DNA of 64,000 nt from Gordoniibacillus kamchatkensis (GCF_000829455.1 NZ_JXAK01000003.1:142397-206396), one strand, 5' to 3'. Positions 47,487 to 57,129 are shown, counted from the first letter of the stretch. Notes: generated by a model from the letters alone, not told the origin. Translations and numbers: made by a program.

Positions 47487-48587
47487 ATGCGTTTATATTT
47501 GATCGGAGCCGGCGTTATTGCGCGTACTCATGCCGAAGCGGCGGCCAAGCTTCCGGAGGAGGCGGAGCTGCGGGCGGCAGATCCGAACCCGGCGGCGCTG
47601 GAATCGTTCCGCAGCAGTTTTCCGCAAAGCGTCACCTTCGCAGACGCCGCACAAATGCTGGCGTCAGAGCCGCCCCGCGACGACGATATCGTGATTGTGG
47701 CCACGCCGCCTTTTGCCCATTTGGAGGGGACCCGGCTTGGGCTTCTATCTGGGCGTCATACGCTTTGCGAGAAGCCGCTGGCGATGAACGGCGAAGAGGC
47801 GGAAGCGATGCTGAGTCTGGCTAATGCGAAAGGCAAGCTGCTCGGCTGCTGCAGTGTCCGCTACAAGGGGATGCTGCATAACGAAGCGGTTAAAAGAGTG
47901 ATTCGCTCCGGAGCTCTTGGCGACATCTATCATGTCAGCTTCATCAACAAATGGTCGCGCAGCCGCGCCGGCATCGAATATCAGCCGGCCAGCCGCTGGT
48001 TTCTCGATAAAAGCAAGAGCGGCGGCGGCATCCTTATGGACTGGGGCCCCTACGATTTCGCCACTCTAATCGATGTTCTGGATCCTTCTGAAATTGAAAT
48101 AGGCGCCGCGTGGATGGCGAAGCCGCAAACGGCCGCCGATCCGGCGGATGCGGTATACGATGTCGAACATCATATCGGCGCTTATATGACGCTTCATGCA
48201 GCAGGCCGACCGATTGCCGTACACTATGAACGGGGGACATGCACACACGGAAGCGAGCAGTTCATCGGAGAAATCGAAGGCACGCTCGGAGCCTTGCGAT
48301 GGACGCCATTCGATTCGCGCCAGCCGGTTTATTTGCGATATGACCGCGAAGGCAGCGTTGTGGAGGAAATTGTGGATCCCGGAAAGCGGGGGCCGTTCAC
48401 CGTCATGGATCACCCGCTGCTGCATTTTTACAATCAAGTGAAGGGATTGCCGTCGCATGCCAACGTGGGCCGACGGGCTATCGACCATTTCCTCTGTCTC
48501 GGAGCGGTCTATGCTTGTGCGGAGTCCGGCGGCAAGCAGCGGGTGACGATTGCGCCGGCGGCGGCCGCAAGGGGGGCGGAGCAATGA
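47487..48587 (+). CDS. Gfo/Idh/MocA-family oxidoreductase
   Basis: This protein of 366 residues has an N-terminal Rossmann fold beginning LIGAGVIARTHAEAA, a dinucleotide-binding loop with GAGVIA, and the family's central EKP motif in HTLCEKPLAMN (Lys at about residue 96). The C-terminal substrate domain contains GGGILMDWGPYDFATLID, where members carry the active-site Asp/His. Such enzymes oxidise or reduce sugars and inositols with NAD(P). Start ATG 47487 follows GAGGTGA; the frame reaches back to 47475 without a site. The stop overlaps the ATG of the isomerase gene (ATGA), so the two products are made together and probably act in succession on the same sugar. Confidence 0.9.
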   Translation: MRLYLIGAGVIARTHAEAAAKLPEEAELRAADPNPAALESFRSSFPQSVTFADAAQMLASEPPRDDDIVIVATPPFAHLEGTRLGLLSGRHTLCEKPLAMNGEEAEAMLSLANAKGKLLGCCSVRYKGMLHNEAVKRVIRSGALGDIYHVSFINKWSRSRAGIEYQPASRWFLDKSKSGGGILMDWGPYDFATLIDVLDPSEIEIGAAWMAKPQTAADPADAVYDVEHHIGAYMTLHAAGRPIAVHYERGTCTHGSEQFIGEIEGTLGALRWTPFDSRQPVYLRYDREGSVVEEIVDPGKRGPFTVMDHPLLHFYNQVKGLPSHANVGRRAIDHFLCLGAVYACAESGGKQRVTIAPAAAARGAEQ

Positions 48588-49396
48588 AGATTCGCGGTTT
48601 TTCCAGTAATATGTACGGCTGGTTCGAACGATGGAAGGCGGACGGCAAGGAACCGGTATGGGACGACTTGTACCGGGCCTGTGCGGAAGCCGGGCTTGAT
48701 GCGGTGGAGACGGATGCGGCTCCGGAGAGGCTGGCCCTTGTCCGCGCTTATGGCTTGACTGTGTCTGCAAGCTACATCGGTCTTCAACTTCACGGCGAAT
48801 ACGCGGAACTGGAAGAGGAAGTGCTGCCTTATGCGGAACGGCTCGCTATTGCCGGCGGCACCGATCTGCTCGTCAACGCCGATCCTTACGGTGGCTGGAA
48901 GCAGCCTCTGCCAAAGCCGGAAGTGCTGGTGCAGCGACAGGGAGATAACTTGTCGCGTCTCGCTGACAAGCTGCGTTCGTTCGGCTTGCAGCTGTCGCTG
49001 CACAATCACGCGGCTGACCGCCACAACGCCGAAGCCGATCTGCGTTCCGTCGTGCAATACGCCGACCCGGCTGTCGGACTTTGCGTCGATACCGGCTGGG
49101 CTCATGTCGCCGGCTGCGATCCGGTGGCCTGGATTCGTGAATATCCGGAACGAGTGAAAGCCTTCCATCTGCGTAACCAGCGCGGGCGCGTGCCGACGGA
49201 GGATTTGACGGATGGAGAAATCGACATGGTGTCGGTGCTGAAAGCGGCGGCGGAAGGAGGCTACGGCGGCTGGCTGGCGCTGGAGCTGTGGCATCCGCCG
49301 GAGACGGGGGCAGTGCGATCCATGATCGAAGACGTACGTAGGTCGATTGCTTATTTGCGCGAGATAACGAGCCAAACCTCAAAGAATACAAAATGA
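48584..49396 (+). CDS. Sugar phosphate isomerase/epimerase (AP endonuclease 2-like TIM barrel)
   Basis: This protein of 270 residues belongs to the xylose-isomerase-like/IolE-IolI group. Metal ligand candidates are Glu in ACAEAGLDAVETDA, His in QLSLHNHAAD, Asp and His in VGLCVDTGWAHVAG, and Glu in GWLALELWHPP. It is translationally coupled to the oxidoreductase upstream. Together they could turn an unusual hexose or a 3-keto sugar into a common intermediate, but no specific substrate is visible. A perfect sigma-A promoter for the next operon begins about 60 bases after its stop. Confidence 0.87.
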   Translation: MKIRGFSSNMYGWFERWKADGKEPVWDDLYRACAEAGLDAVETDAAPERLALVRAYGLTVSASYIGLQLHGEYAELEEEVLPYAERLAIAGGTDLLVNADPYGGWKQPLPKPEVLVQRQGDNLSRLADKLRSFGLQLSLHNHAADRHNAEADLRSVVQYADPAVGLCVDTGWAHVAGCDPVAWIREYPERVKAFHLRNQRGRVPTEDLTDGEIDMVSVLKAAAEGGYGGWLALELWHPPETGAVRSMIEDVRRSIAYLREITSQTSKNTK

Positions 49397-49458
49397 CATC
49401 AATTCCCCAAAAAGCCAAATTACAATAAATGAATCCTCAAAAATACTGCAAAATTGCG

Positions 49459-49528
49459 TTGACAGTTTGAGGGTATTCGCTTACAATTAACACACAAACT
49501 TCAAAAAACCACATTGTAAGCGCTAAAC
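49459..49528 (+). promoter_or_regulatory. Sigma-A promoter and cre/LacI-like site of the mannosidase operon
   Basis: TTGACA (49459-49464) and TACAAT (49482-49487) have 17-bp spacing. Downstream, TGTAAGCGCTAAAC at 49515-49528 fits a CcpA cre site in 12 of 14 places, in a position suited to roadblock repression. An imperfect inverted repeat (AACCACA near 49507, TGTGGTT near 49551) surrounds it. Confidence 0.8.
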
Positions 49529-49604
49529 TACACAAAAAGCGTCAAAATGTGTGGTTTGTATGAAGCCACCATCGCGATCATCACTTCACATGGGAGAGGA
49601 TTTT

Positions 49605-50933
49605 GTGAAAGCGGTTAAAAGGACTTCGCTGGCACTCCTGACACTTACGCTGTCCGCAGGCGCCGTTCTGGCCGGATGCAGCAGCAAGAACGACGCATCC
49701 GGCAGCGCGCCTTCGTCCGGTGCATCGTCAGGCAAGCAAGAAAAGGTGACGCTCGATTTCTGGACCTTCTGGGGTTCGACGACTCGCCGTCCGATAATCG
49801 AGAAAATCATCAGCGATTTTAATGCTTCGCAGGATCACATTGTCGTGAAGCATACGTACTTGCCGTGGGGCGACATTTGGACGAAAGAACTGGCACAAGT
49901 AGCGGCCGGTAACCCGCCGGATGTAATCGTCAACGATATTTCCACCGTCGCTCAGCGCGCACAGAAGAACCAGAACACGAATTTGAAGAGTTTCATCGGC
50001 AGCGAAGATATCAAGAGCCGCTTCTTCCCGGAGCTGTGGAATACAACGCTGTATAAGGGCGACGCGTATGCATTGCCGTTCACGACCGACACTCGCGTGA
50101 TGTTCTACAATAAAGCGTTGTTTAAAGAAGCGGGTCTAGATCCGAATAAGCCGCCGGCCACTTGGGATGAATTGGCAGCCGACGCGAAGAAGCTCGACAA
50201 GATCGGTAGCGACGGCAAAATTGAAAGGCTCGGCTTCGAACCTAATCTTGCCGCTGGCTGGGACCTGTTCCTAGTGAACTCCGATGGCTTGGCTTTCGTC
50301 GACGATAAAGGCGCTCACATCAACACCCCTTCCAAAATCGATGCGCTGAACTACATCAAGAGCTGGGAAGATCGTCTCGGAAAGAAAAATCTCGACGCCT
50401 TCCAAGCGGGCTTCGGCAGCAAACAGAACGACCCGTTCATCTCAGGCAAGCTGGCCATCAAAATCGACGTCGGGACGTTCTGGACGCAAATCCGCGACTT
50501 CTATCCGAAGAAGGAGGATATCGGCATCGCGCCGCTTCCGGAATTCAAGCCGGGAACTGGCCACAACAGCGTCGGCGGAGGTTTCGTCGTGGAGATTCCG
50601 AAGGGTGCCAAGCATCCGAAAGAAAGCTATGAGTTCATGAAGTATTTGACCGACGTTGCCGCACAGAAATATTGGGCGCAGTACAATTTCGACAACGTGG
50701 CGAACATTCAAGCTTCCAATGATCCTGAGCTACAGAAGGATCCGGTATACAAAGCGACGGTAGATAACCTTAAGTACACCAAGGTTACGCCGGTTCCGCT
50801 CAACGCTCCGGACTTCCGCAACCTGCTCAATCCGGAAGTTGACGCGGTTCTTCTGGGCAAGGAGTCGCCGAAGGATGCGCTCGACAAAGCTCAGGCGGCG
50901 GTAGAGAACCTGATGAAACAAAATACGAAATAA
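49605..50933 (+). CDS. Sugar-binding lipoprotein of CUT1 ABC transporter (mannosidase operon)
   Basis: This 442-residue lipoprotein has lipobox LAGC (Cys at about residue 24) and a Ser-rich linker, then a family 1 solute-binding fold (FWTFWGSTTRRPIIEKIISDF, NPPDVIVNDI, ATWDELAADAKKL). The start GTG 49605 follows GGAGAGG; the frame is open from 49551 but that part is leader. It heads the operon with two permeases and three alpha-mannosidases, so mannose-containing oligosaccharides are the likely ligand. A terminator-like hairpin after the gene would reduce permease expression relative to it. Confidence 0.9.
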   Translation: MKAVKRTSLALLTLTLSAGAVLAGCSSKNDASGSAPSSGASSGKQEKVTLDFWTFWGSTTRRPIIEKIISDFNASQDHIVVKHTYLPWGDIWTKELAQVAAGNPPDVIVNDISTVAQRAQKNQNTNLKSFIGSEDIKSRFFPELWNTTLYKGDAYALPFTTDTRVMFYNKALFKEAGLDPNKPPATWDELAADAKKLDKIGSDGKIERLGFEPNLAAGWDLFLVNSDGLAFVDDKGAHINTPSKIDALNYIKSWEDRLGKKNLDAFQAGFGSKQNDPFISGKLAIKIDVGTFWTQIRDFYPKKEDIGIAPLPEFKPGTGHNSVGGGFVVEIPKGAKHPKESYEFMKYLTDVAAQKYWAQYNFDNVANIQASNDPELQKDPVYKATVDNLKYTKVTPVPLNAPDFRNLLNPEVDAVLLGKESPKDALDKAQAAVENLMKQNTK

Positions 50934-50945
50934 AGGCTTCTTGAC

Positions 50946-50988
50946 AAAGGTGGAGCGGTGGTTTTAAGCGCCGCTACACCTTTTTTTT
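50946..50988 (+). terminator. Terminator-like hairpin between binding-protein and permease genes
   Basis: AAAGGTG/CACCTTT with inner AGCGG/CCGCT and one mismatch forms a stem, followed by eight T residues. It lies inside an operon, so it probably attenuates rather than stops transcription. Confidence 0.65.
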
Positions 50989-51015
50989 ACAAAATAAGTC
51001 AAAGGAGGGATCGTT

Positions 51016-51940
51016 GTGAATCGGAAGAAAGGGTTTTCGCTCGAGCGCCGCGAGAAAGCTTGGGGGTATTTGTTCGTGTCCCCCTGGGTGTTCGGTTTCC
51101 TTGTATTTACGGCGGGACCGTTGCTGTTTTCTCTCTACGCCAGCTTTACGAACTATGACATCACCTCGCAGATGGATTGGATCGGATTGAGGAACTTTCA
51201 CCGGATGTTCAAGGAGGATCCGCTGTTCTGGATCTCGTTGAAAAATACGTTGTTCTATGTGGTCCTCATGGTTCCGCTGACAACACTTTCCTCCGTCACC
51301 ATCGCCGTACTGCTGAATGTGAAAATCCCGGGTATGCGGCTGTTTCGCACCATGTTCTACCTGCCATCGGTTCTTTCCGGTGTTGGCGTCTATCTCTTGT
51401 GGATGCAGATCCTGAATCCCGAGTCAGGGCTTGTCAACCGCATTCTGGCTTTCATTGGTATCCACGGCCCGGCCTGGCTGACCGATCCGAACTGGACGAA
51501 GCCGGCGATTATCTTTATGAAAATGTGGAGCATCGGCGGCGGCATGCTGATGTATTTGGCCAGCCTCCAAGGGGTTCCGGAACAGCTGTACGAAGCGGCG
51601 GAAATCGACGGGGCGGGCGCCCGCCTTCCGCAAATTCCGCAGCATCACGCTGCCCATGATCAGTCCGGTCATCTTTTTCGAGATTGTCACCGGCTTGATC
51701 GGCGGTTTTCAGATTTTCCAGGAGGGCTACGTCATGTCGGATAACACAGGGCCTGGCGCGCCGATGAACTCGCTTATGTTTTACAACTTGTACATGTATT
51801 TGAAAGCTTTCAAAGTGTTCGATATGGGATATGCGATGGCGATGGCCTGGTTCCTCTTCCTTATTGTTATCATTATTACGATTATTAATATGACCGTGTC
51901 GAAATATTGGGTTCACTATGAAGGAGGAGATCAGCGATGA
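51016..51940 (+). pseudogene. CUT1 sugar ABC transporter permease (first subunit), one frameshift
   Basis: The first frame encodes helices 1-4 up to the EAA loop (YEAAEIDGAGA at about residue 200). It then loses frame near 51622, where CGCC/GCCC looks duplicated. The other frame restores FRKFRSITLPMISPVIFFEIV and ends at 51940 with WVHYEGGDQR, completing a 300-residue permease. The break falls exactly in the ATPase-docking loop, so the product as read cannot work. Either the 4-base duplication is real and the operon's transporter is inactive, or the sequence has an error. AAAGGAGG precedes GTG 51016. The stop overlaps the next permease's ATG. Confidence 0.85.
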
Positions 51941-52821
51941 GCACTGCCGCAGTACGGACAGGAGGCTACTTCAGAGGTCGGAAAGCACAGCGGAACCTGT
52001 CCAAGGCGATCGTTCTCGTCCTCTTGATCGGAGGCAGCATTTTATTTATTTTGCCGTTCTGGTCTATGTTCTCGACTTCGCTAAAGAGCCCGGAGGAAAT
52101 CGCTCATTTCCCGCCGACCTTTTTCCCCGAGCATTGGCTGTGGAAGAACTATGTCGATGCTTGGCGTCTGGCCGACTTTACCCGGTATACGTTCAACACC
52201 TTGTTTATCGCCGTGATGGCGATGATCGGGCACGTCTTGTCCAACACTTTCATCGCTTACGGCTTCGCCAAAATCAAGTTTCCGGGCCGGCAGTTTCTAT
52301 TCACCGTGCTGCTGGGCACGATGATCATTCCGGGGTTTGTTACGCTGATCCCGCAATACATTTTGTTCGCCAAGCTGCATTGGGTCGGCACCTATTTGCC
52401 GCTGATCGTGCCGGGCTATTTCGGCGGGGCGTTCTCGGTGTTTATGCTTCGCCAGTTTTTTATGACGATTCCGAACGATTTGATCGAGGCGGCCAAAATC
52501 GACGGCGCCAACCACCTCTATATCTGGTCGCGCATCGTAGTGCCGCTGGCCAAGCCGGCCGTGGCGACGATTGCCGTCATGACGTTCAACGGGGCATGGA
52601 ACGATTTTCTGGGACCGCTGCTTTATGTGAACGACGTTTCCATGTACACGCTCCAGATCGGTTTGGAGTCGTTCAAAGGCGTTGTAGGCTCGGCAGGGAT
52701 GCAGTGGCATTATTTGATGGCCGGATCGCTGATCGTGCTGACTCCGGTCGTGCTGCTGTTCTTCCTCTTCCAACGCTATTTTATTGAAGGAATGAACATT
52801 TCGGCCGGCACGAAAGGTTGA
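51937..52821 (+). CDS. CUT1 sugar ABC transporter permease (second subunit)
   Basis: This 294-residue MalG/LacG-like subunit has six helices. The EAA loop reads LIEAAKIDGANHLYIWSRIV, followed by PLAKPA, and the C-terminal QRYFIEGMNISAGTKG is of the family type. It overlaps the frameshifted upstream permease by four bases and is followed 16 bases later by the first alpha-mannosidase gene. If the upstream permease is truly broken, this subunit has lost its partner. Confidence 0.93.
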   Translation: MSTAAVRTGGYFRGRKAQRNLSKAIVLVLLIGGSILFILPFWSMFSTSLKSPEEIAHFPPTFFPEHWLWKNYVDAWRLADFTRYTFNTLFIAVMAMIGHVLSNTFIAYGFAKIKFPGRQFLFTVLLGTMIIPGFVTLIPQYILFAKLHWVGTYLPLIVPGYFGGAFSVFMLRQFFMTIPNDLIEAAKIDGANHLYIWSRIVVPLAKPAVATIAVMTFNGAWNDFLGPLLYVNDVSMYTLQIGLESFKGVVGSAGMQWHYLMAGSLIVLTPVVLLFFLFQRYFIEGMNISAGTKG

Positions 52822-52837
52822 GAACGGGAGAGAGGAC

Positions 52838-55546
52838 ATGAGCCGTAAATATAACATCTTCATATATCATCATACGCATTGGGACCGGGAATGGTGGGCG
52901 ACGATGCAGGATTTTCGGATCCGCCTCGTCGAGCTGATCGACGAATTGCTCGATACGCTCGATAGCGACCCGGAATTCCGCTGCTTCCTGCTGGATGGAC
53001 AGACGATTGTCCTGAAGGATTATTTGGAAATTCGCCCGGAGAATGAACAAAAACTCGTTCGCTATATTCGTGAAAACCGGATCCAATGCGGACCTTGGTA
53101 TATATTGCCCGATGAGTTCCTGGTCAGCGGAGAGGCGCATATCCGAAACCTTTGGCTGGGACACCAAGTATCGGAGCGGCTTGGGTACGACAATTTGGAC
53201 GTGGGTTATATTCCCGATACCTTCGGCCACATTTCGCAGATGCCCCAGATTTTGCAGGGGTTCGGCATCGATAACGCCATGGTATGGCGCGGCCTCGGCG
53301 GGCCGGAGGAGACGTTCAAGCAGGAGTTCTTATGGGAAGCGCCGGACGGCACGCAGGTGTTCGCGTACTGGTTCCCGGACGGCTATTATGTCGTCGATTT
53401 TCTGCATTTCGACAATCCGCAAAAAACTTATGACGAGACGTTCGGCCGCGTAAGGCGTTCCCTTGAGCGCTGGACCAAACGGGCGACGACCGGCAACCTG
53501 CTGATGCCGTACGGCGGCGATCACCGGCTCATCGATAAGCGCCTGCCGCGCTTGATTCGTGCCGTCAACGAGGATTTGAAGGAGTTCGGCGAAATGCGCT
53601 GGGCGACGACCAAGGAATTCCTCACTGCCGTCCGCGAAGAGCAGCCGAAGCTGGACGTGGTGCGCGGCGAGCTGCGCCGGACCGGTGCCGATCTGCCGCA
53701 TCTGTTGCCGGGTGTCCTGTCTTCCCGAATAGTTCTGAAGCAGCTCAATCAAATCGGGCAAAATGCGCTCGAACGTTATGCCGAGCCGATGTCCGCGCTC
53801 GCATGGCTGCACGGTCGCCGATACGAGGCCTCCATGCTGTGGAAAGCTTGGGAGCTGCTGGTGCAGAACCACCCGCACGACAGCATTTGCGGATGCAGCA
53901 TTGATCAGGTGCATCGCGAAATGCTGCCGCGTTTCGCACAGTCCAAGCAAATCGCGGATATTGTCACGGAGAAGAGCGCGCAGCACATCAACGCTCGGAT
54001 CGATACGTCGGACTTGCCGGAAGGCGCCATGGCGCTGGTCGTTCATAATCCGCTCAGCTGGAAACGCAGCGGCATCGCTACCGTGCATGTGCTTCGCACA
54101 TTGGACATCCACCCGCGCACTTATGTGCTGCTGGATGCGGCAGGCGGCGAAGTGCCGTTCCAGGTGAAGGACGCTGCCGTACTCAAACCGATGACCGATA
54201 AGTGGCGCTACACGGAAATCGCTTTTGAGGCGAAAGATGTGCAAGGCTTCGGCTACCGCACTTATACGCTCATGAAACGCGAGACCGCGCTTGATCCGAA
54301 GCAGCTGTTCGTCACAACGGTGCAAGCGGCCGCGAAGCTGAAAGGCAGCGATGCTCCTGCCGATCTTCGCATCGGAAGCAACCTGCTTGAAAACGGCAGG
54401 CTCAAGGTGGAAGTCGATGCGGACAACGGCACCTTAACCATTACGGACAAAGCCTCGGGCACGATCTATGGCGGGCTGAACGCGTTCGAGGACGGGGGCG
54501 ACGCTGGCGATACGTACAATTACGGGGCGCCGCTTATGGATCAGGTGCTGCGTACTTCCGGTTCACCGGTAAGGGTGCATGTTTCGGCGGAGGAAGCAGG
54601 CTACGCGAAGGCGACGCTGAAGGTGGAAGTCGATTGGTCGCTGCCGAAAGGACTGGACGAGACGAGAAGGAGCCGGTCGTCCGACTACGTCGCCTGCCGA
54701 CTGACGAGCTATGTTACGCTCGCGGCGGGCTCGAGCCGGGTGGACATTCGTACGGAATGGAACAACGAAGCGGGCGATCACCGGCTGCGGGCGCTGTTCC
54801 CGCTCGGGAAGACGGCTGCCGTCTCTCATGCCGAAGGGCATTTTGACGTGGTGGAGCGGCCGGTGGCAATCGGAGACGCAGGTAACGGCTGGCCGGAAAC
54901 GACCGTTCTTCAGCTGCCGCAGCAGGGCTATGTCAGTGTCGGCGGCAGCGGCAGAGGGCTAACCGTCGCGAGTCGCGGACTTCCGGAATTCGAGCTGCTG
55001 AGTGATTCGCGCGGGACTCTGGCCGTCACTCTGCTTCGCGCTGTCGGGTGGCTTTCCCGCGAAGATACGCTCGTGCGGGTGGGGGGCGCCGGACCCGAGA
55101 CGCCGGTTCCTGATGCGCAGAGCTACGGCCCTAACGCCGCCGAATATTCGATAGTCGTTCATAGCGGAGATTGGTTGGAAGATAGGTCGTACGTTCAGGC
55201 GCACGAGTATTTGACGCCACTGTACGGTACGCTAACGGACGTTCATGAAGGTGCGCTGCCGAAGGACGACGGCTTGATCGAGCTGATCGGCGAGCACACG
55301 CTGCTTCTCAGCGCCTGCAAGAAAGCGGAAGCGTCCGACTCGCTCATTCTGCGCTTCTGGAATGTGGCCAAACGCCCGACGGAGGCTGTTGTGAAGCTGA
55401 AGCGGAAGCCGGCCGGCGTGTGTTATGCGAATCTTAGGGAGCAGCCGCTAAGCGGCGGAGAGATCGATATCGCCGAAGACGGCAGCTTCTTCGTACGGGC
55501 CGGCGCCGCGGCGATCGTCACGCTGGCCGTGGAATTGCAACGCTAA
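52838..55546 (+). CDS. GH38 alpha-mannosidase (MngB-like), cytoplasmic
   Basis: This 902-residue protein has no signal peptide. The N-terminal barrel has the zinc site HTHWDREW (His14, Asp16) and the nucleophile Asp127 in VGYIPDTFGHISQMPQIL. A three-helix middle domain contains NHPHDSICGCSIDQVHREM, and beta domains fill the rest. The pattern HTHWDREWW and the length match the mannosylglycerate-hydrolase/MngB branch, which cleaves alpha-mannosides in bacteria. The start ATG 52838 follows GAGAGAGG. It is one of three GH38 genes here, each with different architecture, and probably removes alpha-1,2/1,3/1,6-linked mannose from imported oligosaccharides. Confidence 0.9.
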   Translation: MSRKYNIFIYHHTHWDREWWATMQDFRIRLVELIDELLDTLDSDPEFRCFLLDGQTIVLKDYLEIRPENEQKLVRYIRENRIQCGPWYILPDEFLVSGEAHIRNLWLGHQVSERLGYDNLDVGYIPDTFGHISQMPQILQGFGIDNAMVWRGLGGPEETFKQEFLWEAPDGTQVFAYWFPDGYYVVDFLHFDNPQKTYDETFGRVRRSLERWTKRATTGNLLMPYGGDHRLIDKRLPRLIRAVNEDLKEFGEMRWATTKEFLTAVREEQPKLDVVRGELRRTGADLPHLLPGVLSSRIVLKQLNQIGQNALERYAEPMSALAWLHGRRYEASMLWKAWELLVQNHPHDSICGCSIDQVHREMLPRFAQSKQIADIVTEKSAQHINARIDTSDLPEGAMALVVHNPLSWKRSGIATVHVLRTLDIHPRTYVLLDAAGGEVPFQVKDAAVLKPMTDKWRYTEIAFEAKDVQGFGYRTYTLMKRETALDPKQLFVTTVQAAAKLKGSDAPADLRIGSNLLENGRLKVEVDADNGTLTITDKASGTIYGGLNAFEDGGDAGDTYNYGAPLMDQVLRTSGSPVRVHVSAEEAGYAKATLKVEVDWSLPKGLDETRRSRSSDYVACRLTSYVTLAAGSSRVDIRTEWNNEAGDHRLRALFPLGKTAAVSHAEGHFDVVERPVAIGDAGNGWPETTVLQLPQQGYVSVGGSGRGLTVASRGLPEFELLSDSRGTLAVTLLRAVGWLSREDTLVRVGGAGPETPVPDAQSYGPNAAEYSIVVHSGDWLEDRSYVQAHEYLTPLYGTLTDVHEGALPKDDGLIELIGEHTLLLSACKKAEASDSLILRFWNVAKRPTEAVVKLKRKPAGVCYANLREQPLSGGEIDIAEDGSFFVRAGAAAIVTLAVELQR

Positions 55547-55562
55547 AAAAGGCGGCGAACCT

Positions 55563-55718
55563 ATGCCGCGGACATTTGCGCTCGCCTTCGATTTCGGCGG
55601 TACCCAGACGATGGCCGGACTTGTAGACGATGCGGGGAAGGTGCTCGCCTTCCGCCGATTCGAGACATATATACGCGACACGCCGGAAAGTCATTTCGCG
55701 CGATGCGGCTTGCTGTAG
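55563..55718 (+). pseudogene. ROK sugar kinase stump
   Basis: This 51-codon frame encodes only the first phosphate-binding segment of a ROK kinase (FALAFDFGGTQTMAGLVDDAGKVLAF) and then stops. The other 250 or so residues are absent; the 140 bases before the aldolase gene show no ROK sequence in any frame. A 3' deletion has evidently joined the stump to the aldolase gene. It suggests that the ancestral operon had a kinase between mannosidase and aldolase. Confidence 0.75.
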
Positions 55719-55861
55719 CTTTGATCGGCAGCAAGAAGGGAAGGATGATGGACCTTGCGGACCTTACTCCTGTCATCCCCTTTACGAGACCGGCTATCGG
55801 TCCTTGCAAGCTCCATTCGAGCCTATTTTAACCAAAACTAATTCCCCGGAGATGGTCTACC

Positions 55862-56779
55862 ATGAATGTGCAAAAAAAGCCAAGCAACGTGATTACACTC
55901 AAGAAAGCATTGGAAATGGCGGAGCTTCACGGCTACGCGAACGGGTCGTTCTCGCCCCGCTATACGTCAATGATCCTTCCGGTTCTGAGAGCCGCGCAAA
56001 AGACCAATTCGCCGGCCATCGTGCAAATTTCCCATAAGGAGCTTCTCCGTTACGGCATCACGCCTAGTGAATTCGGAGAGGAATTTTACGAAAGAATGCG
56101 TTCGGAAAGCATCGCTGTCCCTGTAGTTCTGCACCTGGATCATACGAAGGAACTCGACACGATCGCGCTCGCCATCGAATCCGGTTTTACCTCCGTCATG
56201 ATCGACGCTTCCGAGAAGCCGCTGGAGGAAAATATCGCGATAACCCGCGAGGTTGTGGAATACGCCCACGCGCGAGGCGTATCCGTGGAAGCCGAGCTCG
56301 GCTTGATCGGAACGACCGATTTCGTGGAGACCGACAAGGACGAAGAGTTGTATACCGATCCGAGGGAAGCGCAGCGTTTTGTCGCGGAGACGGGTGTCGA
56401 CGCATTGGCCGTATCGTGCGGTACCGCTCACGGCGTCTACATGGTGAAGCAGCCGAAGATCGATTACGAGCGGCTCAAAGCGATTCGCAGCCTGACACCG
56501 GTGCATCTCGTGCTGCACGGCGGTTCCGGTGTGCCTGCCGAGATGGTGATGAACGCGATTCGCCTGCCGCAGGGCGGTGTGAGCAAGGTCAACATCGCCA
56601 CCGACCTGGAGCTTGCTCTGCTGGAAGCGCTCGGACGCAAAGAACGGATGACCAACGAGGAGTGCAACAATCTCGGCGCCGATCTGCTGGAGCTCGGTCG
56701 CTCGGCTGTTGAGCGTACCGTTGCCGATAAAATTACGAATTTCTTGGGAAGTAAAGACGGTGGAGCCTATTTTGCTTAA
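55862..56779 (+). CDS. Class II fructose/tagatose-bisphosphate aldolase family protein
   Basis: This 305-residue TIM-barrel protein has the zinc-site motif VVLHLDHTKELD, EAELGLIG with the second metal ligand, CGTAHGVYM, and LHGGSGVP plus NIATDLELA for phosphate and substrate binding. These are all features of class II ketose-bisphosphate aldolases, which split fructose- or tagatose-1,6-bisphosphate into two triose phosphates. The active-site segments are complete. The start ATG 55862 follows CGGAGATGG. Its presence after a mannosidase and a lost kinase suggests a final step in sugar catabolism, with the substrate isomer unresolved. Confidence 0.9.
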   Translation: MNVQKKPSNVITLKKALEMAELHGYANGSFSPRYTSMILPVLRAAQKTNSPAIVQISHKELLRYGITPSEFGEEFYERMRSESIAVPVVLHLDHTKELDTIALAIESGFTSVMIDASEKPLEENIAITREVVEYAHARGVSVEAELGLIGTTDFVETDKDEELYTDPREAQRFVAETGVDALAVSCGTAHGVYMVKQPKIDYERLKAIRSLTPVHLVLHGGSGVPAEMVMNAIRLPQGGVSKVNIATDLELALLEALGRKERMTNEECNNLGADLLELGRSAVERTVADKITNFLGSKDGGAYFA

Positions 56780-57129
56780 CAGGCGGTTCTCCGAAGGAAA
56801 GAAGGCCATTTCCCATGACGCAGTGGCGGTTCTCCGCACGCGGGGTGACAGCGTGTATTATACGTTTCCGCAGCGTCAGGAGCCCATTCATTTCCTCGAA
56901 TTACATGGCTACAATCTGTCATCTGCGAATGCAACGAATGGTCCCGCGGGCAATCATGCCGTCCGATGGGATAAGCTGGGCAATCGTGGCCGACGGCGAT
57001 GAATGTGTTCGCTCACGACTGCGTGAAGCACGGCCGCGTACCTATTTTTCATGCGGTGAACGGATGGACGAACGGCTGAAACTAGGCCCTGCATCGGGTT
57101 CGATTGAATAAAGAAGGCGGTTGAGATTC
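56780..57129 (+). other. Degenerate region, possibly a gene remnant
   Basis: These 350 bases have no gene that is clearly real. The frame from ATG 56815 is open for 98 codons, but fragments that look protein-like appear in different frames: GDSVYYTFPQRQEPIHFLEL in one and MNVFAHDCVKHGRVPIF near 57000 in another. This is typical of a decayed gene, but the family was not recognised. AAGGCGG near 57114 is the ribosome-binding site of the next gene. Confidence 0.35.
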
